Origin: an uncultured Clostridium sp.
GTDB taxonomy: Bacteria; Bacillota; Clostridia; Clostridiales; Clostridiaceae
Reading direction: 5' to 3'
Assembly (NCBI RefSeq): GCF_934754925.1
Contig: NZ_CAKVJA010000078.1
Coordinates: forward strand, 1 to 5,533
Length of the DNA: 5,533 nucleotides
Under the pieces are notes generated by a model. It was not told the DNA's origin, did not search any database, and was given only the letters and a program-made list of their open reading frames with translations. Of the stretch, positions 1-5,345 are shown piece after piece. Numbering within the stretch: position 1 is the first letter of the stretch; every line of letters begins with the position of its first letter. Both the position numbers and the translations under genes were made by a program.

Positions 1-139
1 GATTAAAATTATTAGTAATAGCCAAAATATATGTTATAAATGTTATATAATTAGGAAATAATTATTTTTTATAGAATAATTTTTATTCTTATATAAATAT
101 TTTTAACTTAAAATTAATCGTTAATAGGAGAGGTAAACT

Positions 140-1801
140 ATGTCAACTGAAATTAATTCTTCTAATTTTATAAGAAATATAATAGTAGATGATTTAGAAA
201 GCGGAAAACACAAAGAAATAATAACTCGTTTCCCACCAGAACCAAATGGATATCTTCATATAGGTCATGCAAAATCTATACTTTTAAACTTTGGTTTAGC
301 TGAAGAATTCAAAGGTAAAACTCATCTTAGATTTGATGATACTAACCCAGTAAAAGAAGATACTGAATATGTTGAATCAATAAAGGAAGATGTAAAATGG
401 CTTGGTGGAAACTGGGATGAACTTTACTTTGCATCAGATTATTTTGATGAAATGTATAACAGAGCAGTTCTTTTAATAAAGAAAGGATTAGCTTATGTTT
501 GTGATTTAACTCCAGAAGAGGCTAAAGAATACAGAGGTACTTTAACTCAACCTGGTAAAGAAAGCCCATATAGAAATAGATCTGTAGAAGAGAACCTAGA
601 TTTATTTGAAAGAATGAAGAACGGTGAATTTAAAGATGGAGAAAAAGTTTTAAGAGCTAAGATTGATATGTCTTCTCCTAATATGAATATGAGAGATCCT
701 ATTATCTATAGAATTGCTCATGCAACTCACCATAATACAGGAGACAAATGGTGCATCTATCCTATGTATGACTTCGCTCATCCATTAGAAGATGCTATAG
801 AAAAGGTAACTCACTCTATTTGTACTTTAGAATTTGAAGATCATAGACCTTTATATGATTGGGTTGTTAGAGAGTGTGAAATGGAAGCTCAACCTAGACA
901 AATTGAATTTGCTAGATTAAACATGACTAACACAGTTATGAGTAAAAGAAAACTTAAACAATTAGTTGATGAAGGTATTGTTGATGGATGGGATGATCCA
1001 AGAATGCCTACTATATCTGGTTTAAGAAGAAGAGGATGTACTCCAGAGGCCTTAAAGAACTTCTGTGCTGCAATTGGTGTTGCTAAAGCTAACTCTACAG
1101 TAGACTCTCAAATGCTTGATTATTTTGTAAGAGAAGATTTACAAATGAAGGCACCTAATGCAATGGCAGTTTTAAGACCTTTAAAATTAGTTATTACTAA
1201 CTATCCAGAAGGGCAAACTGAAATGCTTGAAGTTAGTAATAATGCTAAGGATGAGTCTTTTGGTAAGAGATTAGTTCCATTCTCAAGAGAATTATATGTT
1301 GAACAAGAAGACTTTATGGAAGTTCCAATAAAGAAATATTTCAGATTATTCCCTGGAAATGAAGTTAGATTAATGGGTGCTTACTTTGTTAAATGTAATG
1401 AAGTAATTAAAGATGAAAATGGTAATGTAACTGAAATTCATTGTACTTATGATCCTGAAACTAAAAGTGGTTCTGGATTTACAGGAAGAAAAGTTAAAGG
1501 AACTATTCACTGGGTAGATGCAAATAATTGTGTACCTGCTGAGTTTAGATTATATGAACCTTTAATTTTAGATGATGCTCCTGAAAATGAAGGAAAACAC
1601 TTCTTAGAACAAATAAATCCAAATTCTATGGAAGTTTTACAAGGATTTATAGAACCAACAGCTGTAGAAAATGCTAAACCTCAAGATAAATTCCAAATGG
1701 TTAGAAACGGATTCTTCAATGTAGACTCTAAGTATACTACACCTGAAAAGTTAGTATTTAATAGAATAGTTTCTTTAAAATCTTCATTTAAATTAAAATA
1801 A
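140..1801 (+). CDS. glnS: Glutaminyl-tRNA synthetase (GlnRS)
   Basis: Class I aminoacyl-tRNA synthetase that attaches glutamine to tRNA-Gln in the cytoplasm using ATP. The 553-aa protein matches the usual length of bacterial GlnRS (about 550). The Rossmann-fold catalytic domain carries FPPEPNGYLHIGH (HIGH at residues 40-43) and the KMSKS-equivalent VMSKR (266-270). Asp66 and Tyr210 fall where the E. coli enzyme has its glutamine-pocket residues Asp66 and Tyr211. The part after about residue 340 is the beta-barrel anticodon-binding region (for example the KGTIHWV segment near 453-459), which separates GlnRS from bacterial GluRS. The start is supported by AGGAGAGG at 126-133. A TATAAT lies at 46-51 but has no good -35 box, so the promoter is uncertain. 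No T-box motif is present in the 139 bases upstream. The gene is alone on the plus strand and converges with gltX. No frameshift or missing motif was seen. Confidence 0.97.
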   Translation: MSTEINSSNFIRNIIVDDLESGKHKEIITRFPPEPNGYLHIGHAKSILLNFGLAEEFKGKTHLRFDDTNPVKEDTEYVESIKEDVKWLGGNWDELYFASDYFDEMYNRAVLLIKKGLAYVCDLTPEEAKEYRGTLTQPGKESPYRNRSVEENLDLFERMKNGEFKDGEKVLRAKIDMSSPNMNMRDPIIYRIAHATHHNTGDKWCIYPMYDFAHPLEDAIEKVTHSICTLEFEDHRPLYDWVVRECEMEAQPRQIEFARLNMTNTVMSKRKLKQLVDEGIVDGWDDPRMPTISGLRRRGCTPEALKNFCAAIGVAKANSTVDSQMLDYFVREDLQMKAPNAMAVLRPLKLVITNYPEGQTEMLEVSNNAKDESFGKRLVPFSRELYVEQEDFMEVPIKKYFRLFPGNEVRLMGAYFVKCNEVIKDENGNVTEIHCTYDPETKSGSGFTGRKVKGTIHWVDANNCVPAEFRLYEPLILDDAPENEGKHFLEQINPNSMEVLQGFIEPTAVENAKPQDKFQMVRNGFFNVDSKYTTPEKLVFNRIVSLKSSFKLK

Positions 1802-1834
1802 GAGAAAGGCAAATGCCTTTCTCTTATTTTAATT
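1791..1834 (+). terminator. Intrinsic terminator of glnS, overlapping its stop codon
   Basis: A perfect 20-bp inverted repeat (1791-1810 with 1815-1834) closes a 4-base loop, AAAT. Its core GAGAAAGGC pairs with GCCTTTCTC, and the outer part is A/T so that the transcript ends in a U-rich stretch (TTATTTTAATT). The TAA stop of glnS lies inside the left arm. The symmetry means it could also stop minus-strand transcripts coming from the small gene at 1920-2072, for which no other terminator is visible. Confidence 0.87.
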
Positions 1835-1919
1835 AGGTATAGTGAGTGTCTTTGAGGTTTCATACACAGTAATTTTTATAATTCTATAATCAGGTACACA
1901 CAAGTCTCTACTTATATAA

Positions 1920-2072
1920 TCATTTTTTTAAAGTTCCTCTATCTTCTTGGAAGCCATAATCTCCAGTTAAATCATTTAACAAATTACAATCACAATCTAT
2001 ATCCCAATATTGTGAATTTAAATTGTTGTCTTCACTTTTATAAGTATAAAGTTTCTTTTTATCATTATTCAT
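1920..2072 (-). CDS. Small acidic hypothetical protein, 50 aa
   Basis: I do not recognise this family. The frame runs ATG to TGA for 50 residues, beginning MNNDKKKLYTYK. A CDC motif (27-29) and single Trp (23) sit in an acidic middle (QYWDIDCDCN), and the end is Lys-rich (GTLKK). There is no signal peptide or membrane segment. Support for expression is a strong AGGAGG upstream on the minus strand, 13 bases before this ATG. That spacing is long. An out-of-frame ATG sits 8 bases after the AGGAGG but gives only Met-Gly-stop, overlapping the real start as ATGGGATGA. The gene follows the cysteine-rich gene by about 110 bases on the same strand, with a related promoter-like block upstream. Codon use is ordinary for the window. 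It could be a chance frame, but the ribosome binding site and non-random composition favour a real small gene. Confidence 0.5.
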   Translation of the reverse strand: MNNDKKKLYTYKSEDNNLNSQYWDIDCDCNLLNDLTGDYGFQEDRGTLKK

Positions 2073-2108
2073 CCCATTGGTCTATCCTCCTAACACTCTT
2101 ATCGGTAT

Positions 2109-2142
2109 TAGTTTGTACTATATCATTTATTTAATACTAGTA
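2109..2142 (-). promoter_or_regulatory. Promoter-like block upstream of the 50-aa gene, related to the one at 2469-2503
   Basis: On the minus strand this block ends in GATATAGTACAAACTA. It aligns with the block at 2469-2503 at 27 of 34 positions with one single-base gap, including the exact 10-mer GTACAAACTA. The -10-like element is GATATA or TATAGT; the -35 region is weak for sigma-A. The elements AC and ATANNNTA, 15 bases apart, loosely resemble late sporulation sigma sites, which is only suggestive. TAATACCGA follows at 2102-2110 and recurs upstream of the 78-aa gene. Confidence 0.35.
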
Positions 2143-2184
2143 CTTATTGTTATAATTCTAAAAACTTACATTTTATTAAATTAG

Positions 2185-2388
2185 TTAACACCATTGGTTA
2201 TTTGTTGCAGTTTTTTCACTTTTATCACATTTACCATTTTTAGTAATAGTTGATTTTACACTTGCAGGTGATGCCCATTGATTATTTACTGCAGATTTTG
2301 GTGCACCACTATTGCATCCACATCCACAAGTTGATTCACAAGAACTTTTTCCTTCTGTATGACATCCACAGTTTGAATGTTTACTCAT
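2185..2388 (-). CDS. Small cysteine-rich hypothetical protein, 67 aa
   Basis: No family recognised. The start at 2388 is chosen because GGAGG lies 8 bases upstream; the frame stays open further upstream but that part (VVELSIRLGC...) has no ribosome binding site. The protein has eight cysteines at residues 7, 9, 17, 21, 23, 25, 54 and 67. Six of them are clustered in the first 25 residues, with a dense CGCGC at 21-25. A His at 10 could join in metal binding. The motif NNQW occurs twice (35-38 and 63-66), the second followed by the C-terminal Cys. The rest is Ser/Thr/Lys/Ala-rich and there is no signal peptide or membrane segment. Possible roles are a small metal-binding protein, a disulfide-linked spore coat or exosporium protein, or a Cys-rich peptide precursor. 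No maturase or transporter gene is adjacent to support the last. A sigma-A-like promoter lies at 2479-2507. No clear terminator follows, so read-through to the 50-aa gene is possible. Confidence 0.75.
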   Translation of the reverse strand: MSKHSNCGCHTEGKSSCESTCGCGCNSGAPKSAVNNQWASPASVKSTITKNGKCDKSEKTATNNQWC

Positions 2389-2478
2389 AACATTTACCTC
2401 CAATGTTTTGTTAAATTTAGTCCTGATACAGCCAAGTCTAATACTTAGTTCTACCACCACTACAATAATAGTTTGTAC

Positions 2479-2507
2479 ATTATAATTACTTTGATACCTT
2501 GTATTAA
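2479..2507 (-). promoter_or_regulatory. Probable sigma-A promoter of the cysteine-rich gene
   Basis: Read on the minus strand: -35 TTAATA (2507-2502), 17-base spacer, -10 TATAAT (2484-2479), a perfect -10. This predicts a transcript start near 2472 and an untranslated leader of about 84 bases. The -10 lies inside the block shared with 2109-2142. Confidence 0.55.
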
Positions 2508-2610
2508 TTGTTGCTATTAGCGAGAGCTTCTCATTTTTTCTATAATATAATCTAATTTATCTTTTTACCCAATACAAATTAAATTTAGCACCTTTAATAA
2601 TATTTCTACA

Positions 2611-2648
2611 AAATAAAAACTTTCTATAAAAATAGAAAGTTTTTATTT
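2611..2648 (-). terminator. Intrinsic terminator of the 78-aa gene
   Basis: A perfect 16-bp inverted repeat (2611-2626 with 2633-2648) closes a 6-base loop. It sits 8 bases after the stop codon of the minus-strand gene at 2657. The transcript ends in GTTTTTATTTTG. The repeat is near symmetric and could act in both directions. Bases 2508-2610 beyond it hold no feature I can support. Confidence 0.8.
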
Positions 2649-2656
2649 GAAGTATT

Positions 2657-2893
2657 TTATTGCATAGAATTTTGATTTGAATTTTGTTGTGCTTTTTTAT
2701 ATGCTTCAATATTTGCATCAATTTGAGCACTACTCATTCCATTTTGCATAGCATTTTGATTATTGTAACTGCTTTGCATATTACTTTGTTGTTGTATATT
2801 GCTATTCATACTTTGAGCATTACTATTCATACTTTGTTGTGCATTGTTAGTCATAGCTGAATTACTTTGATTTTTATTATTCATATTGTTCAT
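2657..2893 (-). CDS. Asn/Gln/Ser/Met-rich low-complexity protein, 78 aa
   Basis: No family recognised. The start at 2893 is supported by GGAGG with a 7-base spacer; the frame is open upstream but without a ribosome binding site. Composition is extreme: 21 Asn, 15 Gln, 13 Ser and 9 Met make up 58 of 78 residues, with no Cys or Trp. Residues 21-34 are a tandem seven-residue repeat (SMNSNAQ, SMNSNIQ). Only the end (about 54-70, SSAQIDANIEAYKKAQQ) looks like a short amphipathic helix. There is no signal peptide or membrane segment. The composition recalls gamma-type small acid-soluble spore proteins, which are Gln/Asn/Ser-rich, but the typical protease-site sequence is absent, so a spore link is only inference. 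The upstream region is almost pure A/T. It holds CATAAAATA and the 9-mer TAATACCGA (2917-2925 complement), also found before the 50-aa gene. It is a single gene with its own terminator. Confidence 0.75.
   Translation of the reverse strand: MNNMNNKNQSNSAMTNNAQQSMNSNAQSMNSNIQQQSNMQSSYNNQNAMQNGMSSAQIDANIEAYKKAQQNSNQNSMQ
2792..2833 (-). repeat. 21-base tandem repeat inside the 78-aa gene
   Basis: Two adjacent 21-base units encode SMNSNAQ and SMNSNIQ and are identical at 17 of 21 bases. Three of the four differences fall in one codon (Ala to Ile). This looks like a short in-frame duplication followed by divergence. Confidence 0.6.
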
Positions 2894-3010
2894 AATATTA
2901 CCTCCAATTATATTTTTCGGTATTATTTTATGAATTTTAAATAATATAATACATACCAATATATTCAGATTAAGATTAATTATGTAATATAATAAATATA
3001 AATTAGTATA

Positions 3011-3057
3011 AAAATGCTGTATTTAGATTAAATTAATAATTTCAATCTAAATACAGC
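3011..3057 (-). terminator. Intrinsic terminator of gltX
   Basis: A perfect 14-bp inverted repeat (3016-3029 with 3044-3057; GCTGTATTTAGATT on one arm) closes a 14-base loop. It begins 8 bases after the gltX stop. On the minus strand it is followed by ATTTTTAT, giving the U-tract. Confidence 0.87.
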
Positions 3058-3065
3058 TCCCTTTA

Positions 3066-4727
3066 TTATAAACTTAAAAATTTATTAAATCTTTCTCTAA
3101 CTCTTTCTTCACCCATGATTTGCATTAAAGTATAAAGATCTGGAGTATTTGTTCTATGTGATAGTGCACTTCTTACAGCTCCTGCAACATCAGAAATCAT
3201 ACCCTTATATGCATCTGGATTAGCCTTGAACTCTTTTCTATTTGCACAGTATCCAAGCTCTGCTCCAATCACTTTTAATTCTTCAAACCAATTTTCTTGG
3301 CTTCCTATATTGAAAGTAAACTTCTTTGCATATTCTTCAATTATAGCTTTAGCATTTTCTAAAGATAAAGTCTTTGGTAATTCTACTTGTTCAGCAGTTT
3401 CATTATAGAATAATTCATCAAAGAAGTAGAATATTTTATCTTTAACTTCATCCCACTTAGCAAAATCTTTTCTTGGCTTTGGACCTTCCTTATCTATATT
3501 GAATATTTCTCTAGCCATAGCTTCATTTGAAGTTACTAAGTTATACATTTCTTCGTCATATTGCTTAGCCCATGCAGTATATTGTTCATATACCTTATCT
3601 GCTGGCATTCTAGCTATAACATCTTTAGAAACGTCATTTAATTTTACTAAATCAAATAATGCTCCACTCTTACTCATTTTTTCTAAAGCAACATGGAATT
3701 CATGATAATCAGCAGTTGGATTTTCTGCTCTCCATTCTTCATAGCTTGAGTTTACTATGTTTAATAAGTATTCAATAACACATACTACTGGATATCCAAC
3801 TTCATTATAGTAAGAAACAGCTGCTTCAGCATCTTTTCTCTTAGAAAGCTTTCTCTTAGATCCACCTTCTTGTTTCATAATTGTTGGAATATGAGCGTAG
3901 TTTGGTCTTTCAAATCCTAATACATCAAATAATTGAACGTGTATTGGAAGTGATGATAACCATTCTTCTCCTCTTATTACATCTGTAGTTCTCATTAGAT
4001 AGTCATCTATTGCATGTGCAAAGTGATATGTTGGAAGTCCATCACCTTTTATTAAAACTACGTCTTGATTATTTTCTGGGAAAGATATGTCTCCCTTTAT
4101 TAAATCGTGGAATTCTACTCTATTTTCAATATTTCCTGGTGATTTTAATCTTAAAATATAAGCTTCACCATTATTTATTCTTTCAATAGCTTCCTCTTCA
4201 GTAATATTTCTGTATTTAGCATATTCTCCATAGTATCCTGGAGTTATTTTATTAGCAATTTGCTCTTCTCTTAAAGCTGCTAATTCTTCTGGAGTACAGA
4301 AATCTGGGTATGCTAAACCTTTTAATAATAAATCCTTAGCAAAAGTTCTGTATATTTCAGCTCTTTCACTTTGTCTGTATGGACCGTATTCACCTTTTGA
4401 AGTTTCTTGACCAGTCATTCCTTCGCTGAAGTCCATACCAAAGTTGTGCATAGTTGCAATTGTATCTTCAATAGCACCTTCAACTTCTCTTTTTTGGTCT
4501 GTATCTTCTATTCTTAAATAGAAAACTCCTTCACTTTGACTTGCTAATCTTTCATTGATTAATGCAGCGAAAACTCCACCTATATGTTGGAATCCTGTTG
4601 GTGATGGTGCATATCTAGTTACTCTAGCACCTTCTTTTAAGTTTCTTTTTGGATATTTTGCTATGTAATATTCTCTATCATGTTCAACATTAGGGAATAT
4701 TATTTCAGCTAATTTTTCAAATGCCAT
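3066..4727 (-). CDS. gltX: Glutamyl-tRNA synthetase (GluRS), long clostridial form
   Basis: Class I synthetase that attaches glutamate to tRNA-Glu in the cytoplasm. The 553 residues exceed the 470-490 of most bacterial GluRS. About 35 extra residues precede the signature PSPTGFQHIGG (HIGH equivalent, 48-51). The ATP-binding KMSKS equivalent is KLSKR (293-297). Further family marks are YLRIEDTD (70-77) and GDGLPTYHFA (228-237). The C-terminal half is the helical anticodon-binding domain of bacterial GluRS. The zinc-type Cys cluster of E. coli GluRS is missing; only Cys144 lies in that area. A literal KMSKS at 350-354 is not the catalytic loop. The start at 4727 has AGGAG 9 bases upstream; an earlier in-frame ATG at 4796 would translate the hairpin region and lacks a good ribosome binding site. 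Since glnS is also present, the enzyme may be specific for tRNA-Glu, but the sequence does not settle this. It is controlled by the upstream T-box. Confidence 0.97.
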   Translation of the reverse strand: MAFEKLAEIIFPNVEHDREYYIAKYPKRNLKEGARVTRYAPSPTGFQHIGGVFAALINERLASQSEGVFYLRIEDTDQKREVEGAIEDTIATMHNFGMDFSEGMTGQETSKGEYGPYRQSERAEIYRTFAKDLLLKGLAYPDFCTPEELAALREEQIANKITPGYYGEYAKYRNITEEEAIERINNGEAYILRLKSPGNIENRVEFHDLIKGDISFPENNQDVVLIKGDGLPTYHFAHAIDDYLMRTTDVIRGEEWLSSLPIHVQLFDVLGFERPNYAHIPTIMKQEGGSKRKLSKRKDAEAAVSYYNEVGYPVVCVIEYLLNIVNSSYEEWRAENPTADYHEFHVALEKMSKSGALFDLVKLNDVSKDVIARMPADKVYEQYTAWAKQYDEEMYNLVTSNEAMAREIFNIDKEGPKPRKDFAKWDEVKDKIFYFFDELFYNETAEQVELPKTLSLENAKAIIEEYAKKFTFNIGSQENWFEELKVIGAELGYCANRKEFKANPDAYKGMISDVAGAVRSALSHRTNTPDLYTLMQIMGEERVRERFNKFLSL

Positions 4728-4753
4728 ATTTAATTCTCCTTTATATATAATGT

Positions 4754-4787
4754 AAAAAAATGGCTGTGCCCCGGAGGCACACCCATT
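4754..4787 (-). terminator. Second, GC-rich terminator-like hairpin between T-box and gltX
   Basis: On the minus strand a 12-bp stem (AATGGGTGTGCC with GGCACAGCCATT, one G-G mismatch) closes a 5-base loop, TCCGG. It runs straight into seven Ts (4760-4754). It begins 11 bases after the end of the T-box terminator U-run and ends about 14 bases before the gltX ribosome binding site. It has the form of a strong intrinsic terminator. No alternative pairing that would disrupt it is obvious. It is much richer in GC than anything around it. It might instead act as an RNA-stability or processing structure. Confidence 0.6.
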
Positions 4788-4798
4788 TATATCCAAAT

Positions 4799-4838
4799 AA
4801 AAAAGTTTCCATCCTAAATATTATTAGGACGAAAACTT
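4799..4838 (-). terminator. T-box-controlled terminator
   Basis: A 15-bp stem (4838-4824 with 4817-4803 on the minus strand, two G-U pairs) closes a 6-base loop and is followed by CTTTTTTATTT. It shares CCTAA with the antiterminator, so the two structures exclude each other. Confidence 0.9.
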
Positions 4839-5007
4839 ATATTCCGCGTTACCACCTAAATTGGTTAATATAAATTATTAACCCACTCAAATACTTATTA
4901 ATTTTTATTGCTCCAAGGTTTCCTTCAATAGTTTTAAATTTTAGGCTCTCACCATTCCTAAATCGCTTTAAATTAAATATCTATTTACTGCTCCTCTTCA
5001 ACGCAAT
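4799..5007 (-). promoter_or_regulatory. T-box riboswitch leader of gltX
   Basis: A tRNA-sensing leader that reads charging of its cognate tRNA and decides between termination and read-through. Stem I is closed by ATTGC (5007-5003) with GCAAT (4911-4907). A GA/K-turn-like region and the specifier loop follow: AGTA (4989-4986) opposite GAA (4926-4924), next to the helix AATAG/CTATT. The distal bulge AGCGA (4967-4963) and apical loop GGTGAGAG sit on a 6-bp helix. Stem III is a perfect 8-bp hairpin (4863-4883). The T-box sequence AGGTGGTAACGCGG lies at 4857-4844; its TGGT bulge would pair with an ACCA tRNA end, meaning discriminator A73. TTAGG before the bulge can pair with CCTAA (4828-4824) as antiterminator. 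The same CCTAA is used by the terminator. The apparent specifier is GGA in the usual register or GAA one codon earlier. Confidence 0.93.
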
Positions 5008-5039
5008 TACTATAGTTATTTTTAACAAATTACAAATTA

Positions 5040-5068
5040 ATTATACAGATTCAGATTATTATTGTAAA
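5040..5068 (-). promoter_or_regulatory. Sigma-A promoter of the T-box/gltX unit
   Basis: On the minus strand: -35 TTTACA (5068-5063), 17-base spacer, perfect -10 TATAAT (5045-5040). The predicted start is near 5033, about 25 bases before Stem I of the T-box. It lies just beyond, and partly reads through, the decayed response regulator frame. Confidence 0.8.
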
Positions 5069-5094
5069 GTATTTCTCTTATCTATAGCTTATAT

Positions 5095-5154
5095 AATATT
5101 ATCAACCAAATTTTCCCTCTAAATATTATCATCTTCGACAACTAATATATTCAT
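5095..5154 (-). pseudogene. Remnant of a two-component response regulator start
   Basis: On the minus strand a GGGAG ribosome binding site is followed by ATG at 5154 and the frame MNILVVEDDNI, then TAG (5121-5119). Beyond the stop the same frame reads RENLVDNII before a TAA. Together these match the N-terminus of a receiver domain: a beta-1 strand (ILVVEDD) with the acidic pair that binds Mg2+, then helix 1 (typically IRE.L...L). The phospho-acceptor Asp strand and everything after it, including any DNA-binding domain, are missing. The gltX T-box promoter lies only about 30 bases further on. The best reading is the 5' end of a lost gene. A chance match, or an 11-codon leader peptide, is possible but less likely given the motif and the ribosome binding site. 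Confidence 0.55.
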
Positions 5155-5281
5155 TTTTCTCCCTTATTAGTATTACCTCTTTTAATTACCCAATATTTAT
5201 ACAAAAATTATTACATACACTTATTTTTTATAAATACTTACAATTACCAATGATTTTCGTCAATAAATACTATATAAAAGC
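5155..5281. other. AT-rich intergenic stretch with no supported feature
   Basis: Between the permease terminator and the response regulator remnant I see no open frame, hairpin or repeat. A TTGACG near 5260 on the minus strand could be a -35 box, but no acceptable -10 lies 16-18 bases downstream. Confidence 0.5.
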
Positions 5282-5319
5282 AAAAAATATAGGTTCTATT
5301 TAGTTAATAGAACCTATAT
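5282..5319 (-). terminator. Intrinsic terminator of the permease gene
   Basis: A perfect 14-bp inverted repeat (5287-5300 with 5306-5319; core AGGTTCTATT) closes a 5-base loop. On the minus strand it is followed by a run of six Ts. It lies 26 bases after the permease stop codon. Confidence 0.88.
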
Positions 5320-5345
5320 TGTCTAATTAAAAATTTTTTTCACTT

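Noticed and set aside
73..89. Small hairpin AGAATAA/TTATTCT in the glnS leader
   Set aside because: Only 7 A/T-rich pairs in a region that is almost pure A/T; too weak to call a terminator or riboswitch.
1681..1863. Minus-strand open frame across the end of glnS
   Set aside because: It is a shadow of glnS and its terminator, with no ribosome binding site and no recognisable product.
2136..2143. 8-bp palindrome TACTAGTA as an operator
   Set aside because: Too short in AT-rich sequence and without a second copy upstream of the other small genes.
2376..2400. ATGTTATGA mini-frame overlapping the start of the cysteine-rich gene, like ATGGGATGA at the 50-aa gene
   Set aside because: Both arise easily whenever an ATG lies two bases before a start whose next codon begins with A. 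In the cysteine-rich gene the real ATG is well spaced, so no mechanism is needed.
3666..3680. Literal KMSKS motif in GluRS at residues 350-354
   Set aside because: It lies in the stretch just before the anticodon-binding domain (EKMSKSGALFD), where the family commonly has similar sequence. The ATP-binding loop is KLSKR at 293-297.
3226..3705. Plus-strand open frames inside gltX (3226-3408 and 3499-3705)
   Set aside because: They are antisense to a well-conserved synthetase gene, have no ribosome binding site and show no family features.
140..4727. glnS and gltX are both exactly 553 codons
   Set aside because: They belong to different subclasses of class Ib synthetases with different anticodon-binding domains. 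The equal length is coincidence, not a local duplication.
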